This document shows positions 1-6,865 of a stretch of 37,111 bases of DNA, one piece after another; position 1 is the first letter of the stretch, and each line of letters starts with the position of its first letter. A program made the position numbers and the translations under genes. The DNA is from Clostridia bacterium. Lineage in GTDB: Bacteria; Bacillota; Clostridia; Oscillospirales; CAG-272. The notes under the pieces are model-generated. The model searched no databases. It saw only the letters and a program-made list of their open reading frames with translations, and was not told the origin of the DNA. The DNA lies in contig JAFTRA010000025.1 of NCBI GenBank assembly GCA_017462485.1, forward strand, positions 1-37,111, in the 5' to 3' direction.

Positions 1-21
1 AGTTATTTTCGAGATTCCTTC

Positions 22-96
22 GCACTTTTCAGTGCTGTTCAGAAATTTCTTTGTTGTTCAATTTTCAAAGATCAAGGCTGTCCTCAACATGACAGC
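22..96 (-). promoter_or_regulatory. rRNA-type leader with boxA-like antitermination motif
   Basis: The minus-strand transcript begins with a small hairpin (GCTGTC 77-82 with GACAGC 91-96). It then reads GATCTTTGAAAATTGAACA (55-73), close to the boxA-type sequence (TGxTCTTTGAAAA) of rRNA operon leaders and spacers in many bacteria. A second hairpin with a GAAA-type loop follows at 22-35 (GCACT/AGTGC). No structural RNA is visible before the window edge, so a 16S gene would begin beyond position 1. The edge could also be an assembly break at a repeated rRNA operon. Confidence 0.6.
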
Positions 97-177
97 TTAC
101 CTATTATACAATAAACATTTTAAATTGTCAAGCCTTTTTTTGAAGTTTTTTTAATCTTTTTTGACTTTTTTGTTTTT
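96..177 (-). promoter_or_regulatory. Strong sigma-A promoter with phased A-tracts, rrn-like
   Basis: Read on the minus strand there is TTGACA (126-131), a 17-nt spacer and TATAAT (103-108), a perfect consensus. Upstream of the -35 the minus strand carries A-runs of 5-7 nt at 135-141, 146-152, 157-162, 166-171 and 173-177, spaced about 9-11 bp. That is the arrangement of an UP element on strongly transcribed promoters. Transcription would start near 96 and leave the window to the left. The promoter is seen directly; that it serves an rRNA operon is inferred from the boxA-like motif downstream. Confidence 0.8.
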
Positions 178-350
178 GTTCATGAAACACAAGGTTTGAG
201 GGGTGGTTTTTGTGCAACATTACTATATTAAATTTTGAGTTTTCGAGTATGACCTCTTATATATAATAATAAGGAAGATTTAGGAATTTAATATATCAAA
301 CAGAGTTTGAATTAAACAGGAATAATTTGTTAAAAAATACAGCATACCTA

Positions 351-379
351 TTGACAATATTTTGATACGGTGTTATAAT
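351..379 (+). promoter_or_regulatory. htpG promoter, sigma-A consensus
   Basis: TTGACA (351-356), a 17-nt spacer and TATAAT (374-379) match the housekeeping consensus exactly. The expected start point near 386 falls inside the CIRCE operator that follows, so repressor binding would block initiation directly. Confidence 0.9.
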
Positions 380-382
380 GTT

Positions 383-409
383 TTAGCACTCGATAGCAAA
401 GAGTGCTAA
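383..409 (+). promoter_or_regulatory. CIRCE operator (HrcA binding site)
   Basis: TTAGCACTC, nine nucleotides, then GAGTGCTAA: a perfect 9-9-9 CIRCE inverted repeat between the htpG promoter and its ribosome binding site. CIRCE is the operator of HrcA, whose activity depends on GroEL. This places htpG in the HrcA regulon here, whereas in Bacillus subtilis htpG is not CIRCE-controlled. hrcA itself is not in the window. Confidence 0.95.
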
Positions 410-429
410 AAAGAAAGAGGTTTTTAGAA

Positions 430-2307
430 ATGAGAAAGAAACAATTCAAAACCGAGTCGCAAAAGCTGCTCGATATGATGATTAATTCGATTTATACGCA
501 CAAGGAGATATTTTTAAGAGAGCTTATCTCGAACGCTTCGGATGCGGTTGATAAGCTTTACTTCAAGTCGCTCACCGATTCCTCCGTTTCCCTCTCGAAG
601 AACGACTATGCAATCTGGATAAAGGCGGACAAGGCGGCGAGAACGCTGACTATTTCCGACAACGGAATAGGAATGACCGAAGCGGAGCTTGAGAACAATC
701 TTGGAACTATCGCGAAGAGCGGCTCGTTTGATTTCAAGCGCGACAACGGCTCGAGCGAGGGCGTTGACATTATAGGTCAATTCGGCGTAGGCTTCTACTC
801 CGCATTTATGGTAGCCTCAAAAATCAAGGTAGCATCTAAGCCCTACGGCGCTGACGAGGCTTTCCTTTGGGAATCCGAGGGAGCTTCGGGATACACTATC
901 GAGAAATGCGACAAGGCAAGCTTCGGCACGGAAATCACTTTATATATAAAGGAAGACACGGAAGAGGAGAAATACTCTGAATTCCTTGAAGAATACCGAA
1001 TTCGCGGACTTATCAAAAAATATTCTGATTACATCAGATACCCTATAAAGATGGAAGTCGAGAACGAGAAGCTTAAAGCGGGCTCGACAGATGAATACGA
1101 AACGGTTACAGAGATAGAAACGCTCAACAGTATGATTCCTCTTTGGAAAAAGAGCGCATCCGAGGTTACCGCGGAGGAGTACGCTGCCTTCTACCGCGAC
1201 AAATTCTACGATTTCGAGAAGCCCTTGCGCACTATAACGCAAAAATCCGAGGGTACTGCTACCTATTCAGCGCTTATGTTCATTCCCTCTCGCGCGCCCT
1301 TTAACTACTACACGAAGGACTATGAAAAGGGACTCGAGCTTTATTCAAGCGGCGTTATGATTATGGAGAAATGCTCCGACCTGCTTCCCGATTACTTCGG
1401 ATTCGTTAAGGGACTCGTTGACTCCTCCGATTTATCGCTCAACATTTCCCGAGAAATGCTCCAGCATGACAGACAGCTTAAGATAATGGCGAAGGCTATC
1501 GAAAAAAAGATCAAGAGCGAGCTTGAAAAAATGCTTGAGTCTGACAGGGAAAATTACGAAAAATTCTTCGACGCTTTTGGTATCCAGCTCAAATTCGGCC
1601 TTTACGCCGACTACGGTATGCACAAGGACGTGCTAGTTGACCTCGTTCTCTTCAAATCCTCCGAGGGTAAATACGTATCGCTCAAGGAATACGTATCGAA
1701 TATGAAGGACGGTCAGAATTGCATTTACTACGCTTCGGGCGAAACCGAGGCTAAAATCGCCATGCTTCCGCAGGTAGAGGCCGTTAAATCTCGCGGATAC
1801 GAGGTGCTTTATCTTACCGACGACGTTGACGAATTTGCTCTTAAAATGCTCGGCAAGTATGATGACAAGGAATTCAAGAGCGTTACAGCGGAGGCACTCG
1901 ACCTTGCGACAGACGATGAGAAGAAAAAAATTGACGAGGCTAACTCCGGTGCCTCAGATATGCTTAGCGTTATGAAAGAGGCTATCGGCAAGGTTTCGGC
2001 AGTTAAATTCTCGGCAAATCTCACAAATCACCCTGTTTGCCTTTCAAGCGAGGGCGAGCTTTCGGTTGAAATGGAAAAGGTTCTTCGCAGAATGCCCGGT
2101 GCGGAGGGTGCTCCCGAGGCAAAGGTAGTTCTTGAAATCAACCATTCGCACAAAATAACAGAAAAGCTCTTCAAGCTTTACGCCGAGGACAAGGAAACGC
2201 TCAAAAAGTATGCAAAGATACTATATTTCGAGGCGTGCCTTATCAGCGGTCTTTCGCTTGATGACCCTGCTGAATTTGCGACTTTGGTTTCCGAATTAAT
2301 GATATAA
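430..2307 (+). CDS. htpG: Molecular chaperone HtpG (bacterial Hsp90)
   Basis: This is a dimeric cytosolic ATP-dependent chaperone of the Hsp90 family, 625 aa, the usual full length. The GHKL ATPase motifs are visible near the N-terminus: LRELISNASDA (catalytic Glu and Mg-binding Asn), SDNGIGM, the lid glycine segment GQFGVGFYSAFMVA, and GTEITLYI. The middle and C-terminal dimerisation domains follow. An in-frame GTG at 403 would add nine residues but lies inside the CIRCE operator, so I chose ATG 430, with AGAGG at 416-420 as ribosome binding site. The gene is monocistronic: its own promoter and CIRCE lie upstream and a strong terminator lies after the stop. Heat-shock derepression through HrcA is the expected control. 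Confidence 0.97.
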   Translation: MRKKQFKTESQKLLDMMINSIYTHKEIFLRELISNASDAVDKLYFKSLTDSSVSLSKNDYAIWIKADKAARTLTISDNGIGMTEAELENNLGTIAKSGSFDFKRDNGSSEGVDIIGQFGVGFYSAFMVASKIKVASKPYGADEAFLWESEGASGYTIEKCDKASFGTEITLYIKEDTEEEKYSEFLEEYRIRGLIKKYSDYIRYPIKMEVENEKLKAGSTDEYETVTEIETLNSMIPLWKKSASEVTAEEYAAFYRDKFYDFEKPLRTITQKSEGTATYSALMFIPSRAPFNYYTKDYEKGLELYSSGVMIMEKCSDLLPDYFGFVKGLVDSSDLSLNISREMLQHDRQLKIMAKAIEKKIKSELEKMLESDRENYEKFFDAFGIQLKFGLYADYGMHKDVLVDLVLFKSSEGKYVSLKEYVSNMKDGQNCIYYASGETEAKIAMLPQVEAVKSRGYEVLYLTDDVDEFALKMLGKYDDKEFKSVTAEALDLATDDEKKKIDEANSGASDMLSVMKEAIGKVSAVKFSANLTNHPVCLSSEGELSVEMEKVLRRMPGAEGAPEAKVVLEINHSHKITEKLFKLYAEDKETLKKYAKILYFEACLISGLSLDDPAEFATLVSELMI

Positions 2308-2326
2308 TGAGAGCTTAGGTTTACAA

Positions 2327-2374
2327 AACAATAGAAGCGGCTTCCATCACAGGTTGCCGCTTCTATTGTTTTTA
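2327..2374. terminator. Bidirectional intrinsic terminator, htpG / DUF4097 operon
   Basis: A 15-bp perfect stem (2327-2341 with 2356-2370) has a 14-nt loop and is followed by a T-run on the + strand; an A-rich stretch at 2323-2331 supplies U residues for minus-strand transcripts. It sits between convergent genes and can end both transcripts. Confidence 0.9.
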
Positions 2375-2380
2375 TTTATT

Positions 2381-3181
2381 TTATTCGCTGAAAGCTACGT
2401 TGATAGCCCCTACGCCACCGTCAATTTCAATGCGAGCAGCGCCACTGCCGAACGTTCCGCTCTCTTTGATATTCTTGCCGTCGAGCATAATGCTGCCAAC
2501 CGCTTTGTTTATCCTCAGGGTGTAATCATTAGACGAACCTAAAAATCTTAAGTTGGCCTCTCCGACGCCAAGGTCGATATCACTCTCGCCCGTTATTTTA
2601 GAGGTGAGATTCAGCTCCCCGACACCCATTTCAAATTCAAGATTATTGAGTGTTCCGCCCGATATCGTTACCTTACCGGCACCGCCTGCGATATCAGCCT
2701 CTTGAAGTGCGTTCAGCTCGCGAATATTAACCTCGCCTGCGCCAAGCTCAAGGTCAAATCTCTTTGCCGACAGCGTTTCAACGGTGAACCTGCCTGCGCC
2801 TGTAGTTACATCGGCGCTCTCAAAAACCTTGCCCTCGGGGATAGTCAGAACAAATACAGCATCGTCATAGTTTCTTCCGGAACCGCTTTTTTCTTTGGCC
2901 TTCAACGTGCTGCCAACTTCCTCAACCCTCAGATATTTAAGATTGCTCTCAATGCTGAAGGCAGCGCCCGTCTTTATCTCAAAATCTGCTGCGGGTATTT
3001 CGATTTCTATATCGGTAATGCCATCACTGACGGTATATAGCGTCGTTTCTTCATCGACAGCCTTACCGAAAATCCCGAAAACAAGTGCAACAGCCGAAAC
3101 GATAGCCCCTATAATACCGATTATAATAATTATCGCCAGGGCGAGTGCAACGTATTTTATTATTCTCTGCGTCCTTGTCAT
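2381..3181 (-). CDS. Membrane-anchored DUF4097-family protein
   Basis: 266 aa. One hydrophobic segment near residues 10-36 anchors the protein. The rest is a chain of short beta-rich repeats with recurring glycine-rich cores (GAGRFTV, GAGEVNI, GAGKVTI, GVGELNL, GVGEANL, GVGAINV). That spacing is typical of the beta-solenoid-like DUF4097 fold often annotated as putative adhesin. The start ATG overlaps the stop of the upstream LiaF-like gene as ATGA, so translation is probably coupled. No enzyme motif is present. An envelope-stress role is inferred only from the partner gene. Confidence 0.75.
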   Translation of the reverse strand: MTRTQRIIKYVALALAIIIIIGIIGAIVSAVALVFGIFGKAVDEETTLYTVSDGITDIEIEIPAADFEIKTGAAFSIESNLKYLRVEEVGSTLKAKEKSGSGRNYDDAVFVLTIPEGKVFESADVTTGAGRFTVETLSAKRFDLELGAGEVNIRELNALQEADIAGGAGKVTISGGTLNNLEFEMGVGELNLTSKITGESDIDLGVGEANLRFLGSSNDYTLRINKAVGSIMLDGKNIKESGTFGSGAARIEIDGGVGAINVAFSE

Positions 3182-3855
3182 TTAATTTCCACGCCTCCGA
3201 ATATTGATGTTGCGCTTACGTAAAGCGTAACACAGTCTTCGCGCTCTTCCTTTTTATTAGAAGCTCCGCCGAAAATTGAGGTTGAGCTTATTTTTACATT
3301 CACGTTATCGGGGACAATTATATCAATTCCGCCAAAGATTGCTGTTGCCTTTATAGCCGTATCCTTTTCTATGATGGCGCCTCGAAGATCAATGTCAATA
3401 CCGCCAAACACAGCGGTAAGCTCCGCGCCGTCGAATACCTCTCCGTTATAATTTATTTCATTACCCGAGAACATTGCGACGGATACTTTGGGTGCTACAC
3501 CCGAAGCTTTCATTTCTTCCAGAACTTCAGCAGTCTTGCTTTTTCCTGCAGACTCGGTAATCATCTTTATGCCAATTCCGACGATGATAACGGGTATTAT
3601 AAGCTTGAAGATTATATCGAAATCTATAATATCGCGGCTTGCGAGGAACAAGAGAACGCCCACTGCAATTCCTATAATATTTCCCGTCTTTTCCCGCTCG
3701 GTAAAGAGTCCGACAGCGCAAGGCACTATAATGAAGAGAGTCCACCAGCCGTCAAAGAAGAAATTAACGTTCGCCACCTCCAAGACGTCAAGGGCAAATA
3801 TAACGCCTGCAGCTATTAGCAGTGCGCCCCATATGATACCGTTTATTTTTTTCAT
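3178..3855 (-). CDS. LiaF-like membrane protein (DUF5668 / YvqF-type C-terminal domain)
   Basis: 225 aa. The N-terminal half has about four membrane segments within residues 5-100, typical of the LiaI/LiaF-like region. The C-terminal half has the repeated FGGIDI / FGGASN / FGGVEI pattern of the cell-wall-active-antibiotic response (LiaF/YvqF) domain. In Bacillus, LiaF is a negative modulator of the LiaRS cell-envelope stress system. No liaRS genes lie nearby, so the regulatory role is not established here. AAGGAGGG lies 7 nt before the ATG. It is the first gene of a two-gene operon with its own promoter. Confidence 0.78.
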   Translation of the reverse strand: MKKINGIIWGALLIAAGVIFALDVLEVANVNFFFDGWWTLFIIVPCAVGLFTEREKTGNIIGIAVGVLLFLASRDIIDFDIIFKLIIPVIIVGIGIKMITESAGKSKTAEVLEEMKASGVAPKVSVAMFSGNEINYNGEVFDGAELTAVFGGIDIDLRGAIIEKDTAIKATAIFGGIDIIVPDNVNVKISSTSIFGGASNKKEEREDCVTLYVSATSIFGGVEIK

Positions 3856-3893
3856 TGAAAATTCCCTCCTTTTATAAAAAGCTTTACGAGGTT

Positions 3894-3922
3894 ATTATAG
3901 CACAGGCGAGACTTCTTTGCAA
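3894..3922 (-). promoter_or_regulatory. Promoter of the LiaF-like / DUF4097 operon
   Basis: On the minus strand TTGCAA (3917-3922), 17 nt and TATAAT (3894-3899) give a good sigma-A promoter about 38 nt before the LiaF-like start codon. No extra inverted repeat that would suggest a LiaR-type operator was seen. Confidence 0.65.
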
Positions 3923-3987
3923 TATTTTGAGAAAATTTTCCACAAAAAATACATATGTAAATTTTCTGCGAAAAGAATTTAAAACGT

Positions 3988-4016
3988 TTGACTTTGGCGC
4001 AATTTTATGGCATAAT
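3988..4016 (+). promoter_or_regulatory. Promoter of the DUF1538-PII operon
   Basis: TTGACT (3988-3993), a 17-nt spacer and CATAAT (4011-4016) precede the operon by about 48 nt. It is divergent from the LiaF-like promoter, with about 65 bp between the two -35 boxes. Confidence 0.65.
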
Positions 4017-4063
4017 ATATATTGGAAGTTAATGCGCGCAAATAAATTCAGGAGGCATATGAA

Positions 4064-5584
4064 TTGCATACGGTTTTACTGAAAAAGCTAAAAGAATCTA
4101 TGATTTCGGTTTTGCCCGTAGTGGCAATCGTTTTAACACTTAATCTGACGCCGCTGGTGAATTTCAGCTTAACGGAAATAGCCACCTTTGCCATCTCCTC
4201 GGTATTCCTTATACTTGGAATAGCACTCTTTAATCTCGGAGCTGACCTGGCTATGACTCCTATGGGCGAGCATATAGGCTCCGCTCTTACCAAGCTTCGC
4301 AGTATTGCGATACTGCTCTCGGTTTGCTTTGCTATGGGAGTTTTAATCACCGTTGCAGAACCTGATCTCTCCGTGCTTGCGGGTCAGGTAAAGGAGATAA
4401 TAAACAGCACAGCCCTGATACTTACGATAGGCGTTGGCGTTGGTCTTTTCCTCGTTTTAGCTATACTTAAGATAATATTTAGAAAGTCTCTCTCGTCGAT
4501 GCTTATGTTCTTCTATATGATGCTCTTCGCCTTTACGGCACTGCTCATTATAAGAGGAAACGAGGCGCTTATACCCCTCGCCTTCGACTCCGGCGGAGTT
4601 ACCACCGGACCTATTACAGTTCCATTTATCATGGCACTCGGTGTTGGTATTGCCTCAGCAATAGGCGGTAAAAATTCAGGTGAAAACTCATTTGGTCTTA
4701 TCGCACTTTGCTCTGTTGGTCCTATGCTCGCGGTTCTTATACTCGGCTGCTTCACCGGCGGTGAGCTTAACTTCATTCCCGAGTATGACCTTAACGTTGA
4801 ATTTTCTTATATAGTACATAAGATTTTCGACATCTGCGGCGAGGTTTTACTTGCTCTTTCGCTTATAGTAATATTCTTCCTTATTCTTCAATTAGTATGC
4901 TTAAAGCTCCCAAAAAAGAAGCTTTTGCAAATAACTGTTGGCATTATTTACACATTTTTAGGATTGGTAATCTTCCTTTCGTCAGTTTCGATAGGCTTTA
5001 TGCCTATTGGATATAAACTTGGCGGAGAGCTTGGCGAAAATCCCCTGCTCTTCATTCTCTTCAGCTTCCTTCTCGGAATGGTTGTAGTCCTTGCAGAGCC
5101 TGCCGTTCACGTTCTTAACAAACAGGTCGAGGAAATCACCGAGGGTACGGTAAGCCGTCAGGCAATGGTTATAGCGCTCTCGCTCGGCGTAGGATTATCT
5201 CTCGGGCTCTCAGCACTCAGAATAACCTTCGGCTTCTCAATTCTCTACTATCTTATTCCCGGTTACCTTATTTCTCTCGGTCTTTCGTTCTTTGTTCCCG
5301 GACTCTATACGGCTATTGCGTTTGACTCGGGTGGAGTTGCCAGCGGTCCTCTTACCTCAAGCTTCATTCTCCCATTTGCTGTTGGAGCTTGCGTTACGAT
5401 AGGCGGCGGAGCGGGAAGCGTTCTTACCGATGCGTTCGGTACGGTTGCTATGGTTGCTATGGCGCCGCTTATTACAATACAGCTTCTCGGCTTCAGGGCT
5501 ATCCTAACCAAGAAGATACGCGAAAGAATAGCAATGAACAGAATACTCAACGCTGACGACGAACAAATTATAGATTTTATGTAA
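4064..5584 (+). CDS. DUF1538 family polytopic membrane protein, duplicated
   Basis: 506 aa and strongly hydrophobic, with roughly a dozen membrane segments arranged as two homologous halves. Each half has an AEPx motif (AEPDLSVL in the first, AEPAVHVL in the second) and then a FDSGGV motif (about residues 174-179 and 420-425) followed by a Gly-rich helix. This is the DUF1538 architecture: an internally duplicated probable transporter of unknown substrate. TTG is the likely start: AGGAGG at 4050-4055 lies 8 nt upstream of it, whereas an ATG at 4059 is only 3 nt from that site and opens an out-of-frame 7-codon ORF. Two PII-like genes follow in the same operon, suggesting nucleotide or nitrogen/carbon-status control of transport. 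Substrate and direction cannot be read from the sequence. Confidence 0.85.
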   Translation: MHTVLLKKLKESMISVLPVVAIVLTLNLTPLVNFSLTEIATFAISSVFLILGIALFNLGADLAMTPMGEHIGSALTKLRSIAILLSVCFAMGVLITVAEPDLSVLAGQVKEIINSTALILTIGVGVGLFLVLAILKIIFRKSLSSMLMFFYMMLFAFTALLIIRGNEALIPLAFDSGGVTTGPITVPFIMALGVGIASAIGGKNSGENSFGLIALCSVGPMLAVLILGCFTGGELNFIPEYDLNVEFSYIVHKIFDICGEVLLALSLIVIFFLILQLVCLKLPKKKLLQITVGIIYTFLGLVIFLSSVSIGFMPIGYKLGGELGENPLLFILFSFLLGMVVVLAEPAVHVLNKQVEEITEGTVSRQAMVIALSLGVGLSLGLSALRITFGFSILYYLIPGYLISLGLSFFVPGLYTAIAFDSGGVASGPLTSSFILPFAVGACVTIGGGAGSVLTDAFGTVAMVAMAPLITIQLLGFRAILTKKIRERIAMNRILNADDEQIIDFM

Positions 5585-5596
5585 GGAGGAGAGGTT

Positions 5597-5995
5597 ATGG
5601 CAAGAGTTAAAACGACTAAAGCAAAGCAAGCGAAGACTTCAATGTCAGCTCCTAAGCAGCTTAAGCTTCTCTTTACGATAGTTAATAAGGAAAAAACAGA
5701 ATTTTTCGTCGACCTTTTGCACAATTTTGAAATAAATATGCAACTGATTTTATCGGCTCACGGTACGGCAAACGACCATATTATTTCTCTTCTAGGTCTT
5801 AACGACAGCTCAAAATCTGTAATCGTAAGTGCGATACGCAAGGACAAGGTTAAGGAAGCGCTTGCTACACTTGAAGAAAAATTCAGAACGGTAAAGGGTG
5901 GTAAAGGAATTGCCTATACAGTTCCGATAACCAGCATGATAGGCGTTGCGATTTATCAGTTCCTTTCCAACACGACAAACGGAGGTATAAGGTGA
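5597..5995 (+). CDS. PII-like signalling protein 1 (basic N-terminal extension)
   Basis: 132 aa. After a lysine-rich tail of about 20 residues there is a PII-like ferredoxin-fold pattern: strand LLFTIVNK, a helix, a short loop region HGTAND where the T-loop would begin, strand SVIVSAIRKDKV, and a C-terminal GGKGIAYTVPI segment like the PII C-terminal signature. The canonical T-loop uridylylation Tyr is not apparent, so modification like that of GlnB is unlikely. AAGGAGGAG precedes the ATG, 12 nt after the DUF1538 stop. Its stop overlaps the start of the next PII gene. Probably a divergent PII that binds the adjacent membrane protein. Confidence 0.65.
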   Translation: MARVKTTKAKQAKTSMSAPKQLKLLFTIVNKEKTEFFVDLLHNFEINMQLILSAHGTANDHIISLLGLNDSSKSVIVSAIRKDKVKEALATLEEKFRTVKGGKGIAYTVPITSMIGVAIYQFLSNTTNGGIR

Positions 5996-6342
5996 GTACT
6001 TATAAGCACGAGGTTATATTTTGTATAGTTAACGCAGGCTTTGCCGACGAGGTTATGGACGCGGCACGCGAGGGCGGAGCAAGAGGCGGAACCGTTATCA
6101 GAGCCAGAGGTACTGCAGCGCAAGAGGCAGAAAAGCTCTTCAATATCGCAATTCAACCCGAAAAAGAAATCGTTATGATTCTCATTGAAAGCAAGCTTAA
6201 AAATGATATTCTTCACGCGCTTTATAAAGAGGTTGGTCTTAATACTCCCGGTCAGGGCATAGCGTTTACAATGCCCGTTGAGGACGTCGTGGGATTAACC
6301 GATTTTTCTGCCGTAGATAAAAAAACCGAGCCCGCAGATTAA
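5992..6342 (+). CDS. PII family signalling protein 2
   Basis: 116 aa, a typical PII length. It shows the N-terminal strand EVIFCIVNAGFADEVMDAAREGG, the GGARGGTVIRARGT segment that leads into the T-loop of PII proteins, and the C-terminal GQGIAFTMPVEDVVGL signature. PII proteins are trimeric sensors of ATP/ADP and 2-oxoglutarate or other small ligands that gate transporters and enzymes. The start is GTG 5992, overlapping the previous stop by 4 nt, with GGAGG at 5981-5985. The operon DUF1538-PII-PII could give a heteromeric or two-input regulator of the transporter. Confidence 0.8.
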   Translation: MSTYKHEVIFCIVNAGFADEVMDAAREGGARGGTVIRARGTAAQEAEKLFNIAIQPEKEIVMILIESKLKNDILHALYKEVGLNTPGQGIAFTMPVEDVVGLTDFSAVDKKTEPAD

Positions 6343-6374
6343 AATTGAGCTCATTTAAATAATTTTTGAATGGG

Positions 6375-6462
6375 CTGTCTCATTAAGAATTCAAGTAAAT
6401 CAAGGCAAAAATATGAAACTGCGGTCAGAATTATAGTTTTAACGAATTCTTAATGAGAACAG
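6375..6462. repeat. Long-arm inverted repeat after the PII operon
   Basis: An 18-nt arm at 6375-6392 (CTGTCTCATTAAGAATTC) is repeated in inverted form at 6444-6462 with one inserted base; the intervening loop is about 51 nt. It lies 32 nt after the PII-2 stop. There is no T-run directly after the second arm, so it is not a plain intrinsic terminator. It could protect the 3' end of the mRNA, or be one end of the dispersed element that follows. Confidence 0.6.
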
Positions 6463-6861
6463 AACTTCGGGGCGAACGGATTTGGAGCGGAAATCCTTGG
6501 CTGACGAGCGAGAGCAAATACTCTTGCCGTATTTGTCTTTATGTTTGCGTACAAAAGGTACGCTGAGCGAGGAAACGAGGATACTCTTTGCGCGCTTAAG
6601 CGCTGCTGCGCTTGGCACGATGTGCCGCATTGCACCCCTGTTGCAATGCGCGCAGAGCAATCTTCGCATTTGCACTGATGAGCAAGCTCCTCGATGCAAA
6701 TTAGCTTGATTATAAAATAAAAAACTTTAATAAAAACGAAGAAAACCATAGGTTTTCAACCTTAATTTCTTTAAATTTGCATAAAGAAACGACAGAAACA
6801 CTGTTTTATGACAATGCTTCTGCCGTTTTTTATTTGGTTCTGCCTAAATGCGACAGCCCCT
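6455..6861. repeat. Dispersed intergenic repeat, copy 1 (about 400 bp)
   Basis: This segment aligns by eye with 9031-9303. Shared blocks are a start with CGGGGC(G/A)AACGGATTT, an identical 21-nt block at 6526-6546, CGTACAAAAGGTACG (6548-6562), AATAAAAAACT(T/A)TAATAAA, GGTTTTCAACCTTAATTTCTT, a terminator-like hairpin, and an end reading AAATGCGACAGCCCCT. Copy 1 has about 150 nt of extra hairpin-rich sequence at 6563-6715. Open frames here are not supported as genes. It fills most of the 523-nt gap between PII-2 and the MATE gene. Confidence 0.7.
6787..6832. terminator. Terminator-like hairpin inside repeat copy 1
   Basis: A 14-position stem (6787-6800 with 6815-6828) with two mismatches is followed by a T-run at 6826-6831. 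It lies between the + PII operon and the 3' end of the minus-strand MATE gene and could end transcripts in both directions. Confidence 0.7.
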
Positions 6862-6865
6862 GTTG

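Noticed and set aside
403-429. GTG 403 as the start of htpG
   Set aside because: It lies inside the CIRCE right arm and lacks a ribosome binding site; ATG 430 has AGAGG at proper distance and matches HtpG N-termini.
6439-6749. Open frames of 75-99 codons on both strands after the PII operon
   Set aside because: They fall within the dispersed repeat, are rich in palindromes and basic/cysteine codons, and show no protein-like pattern.
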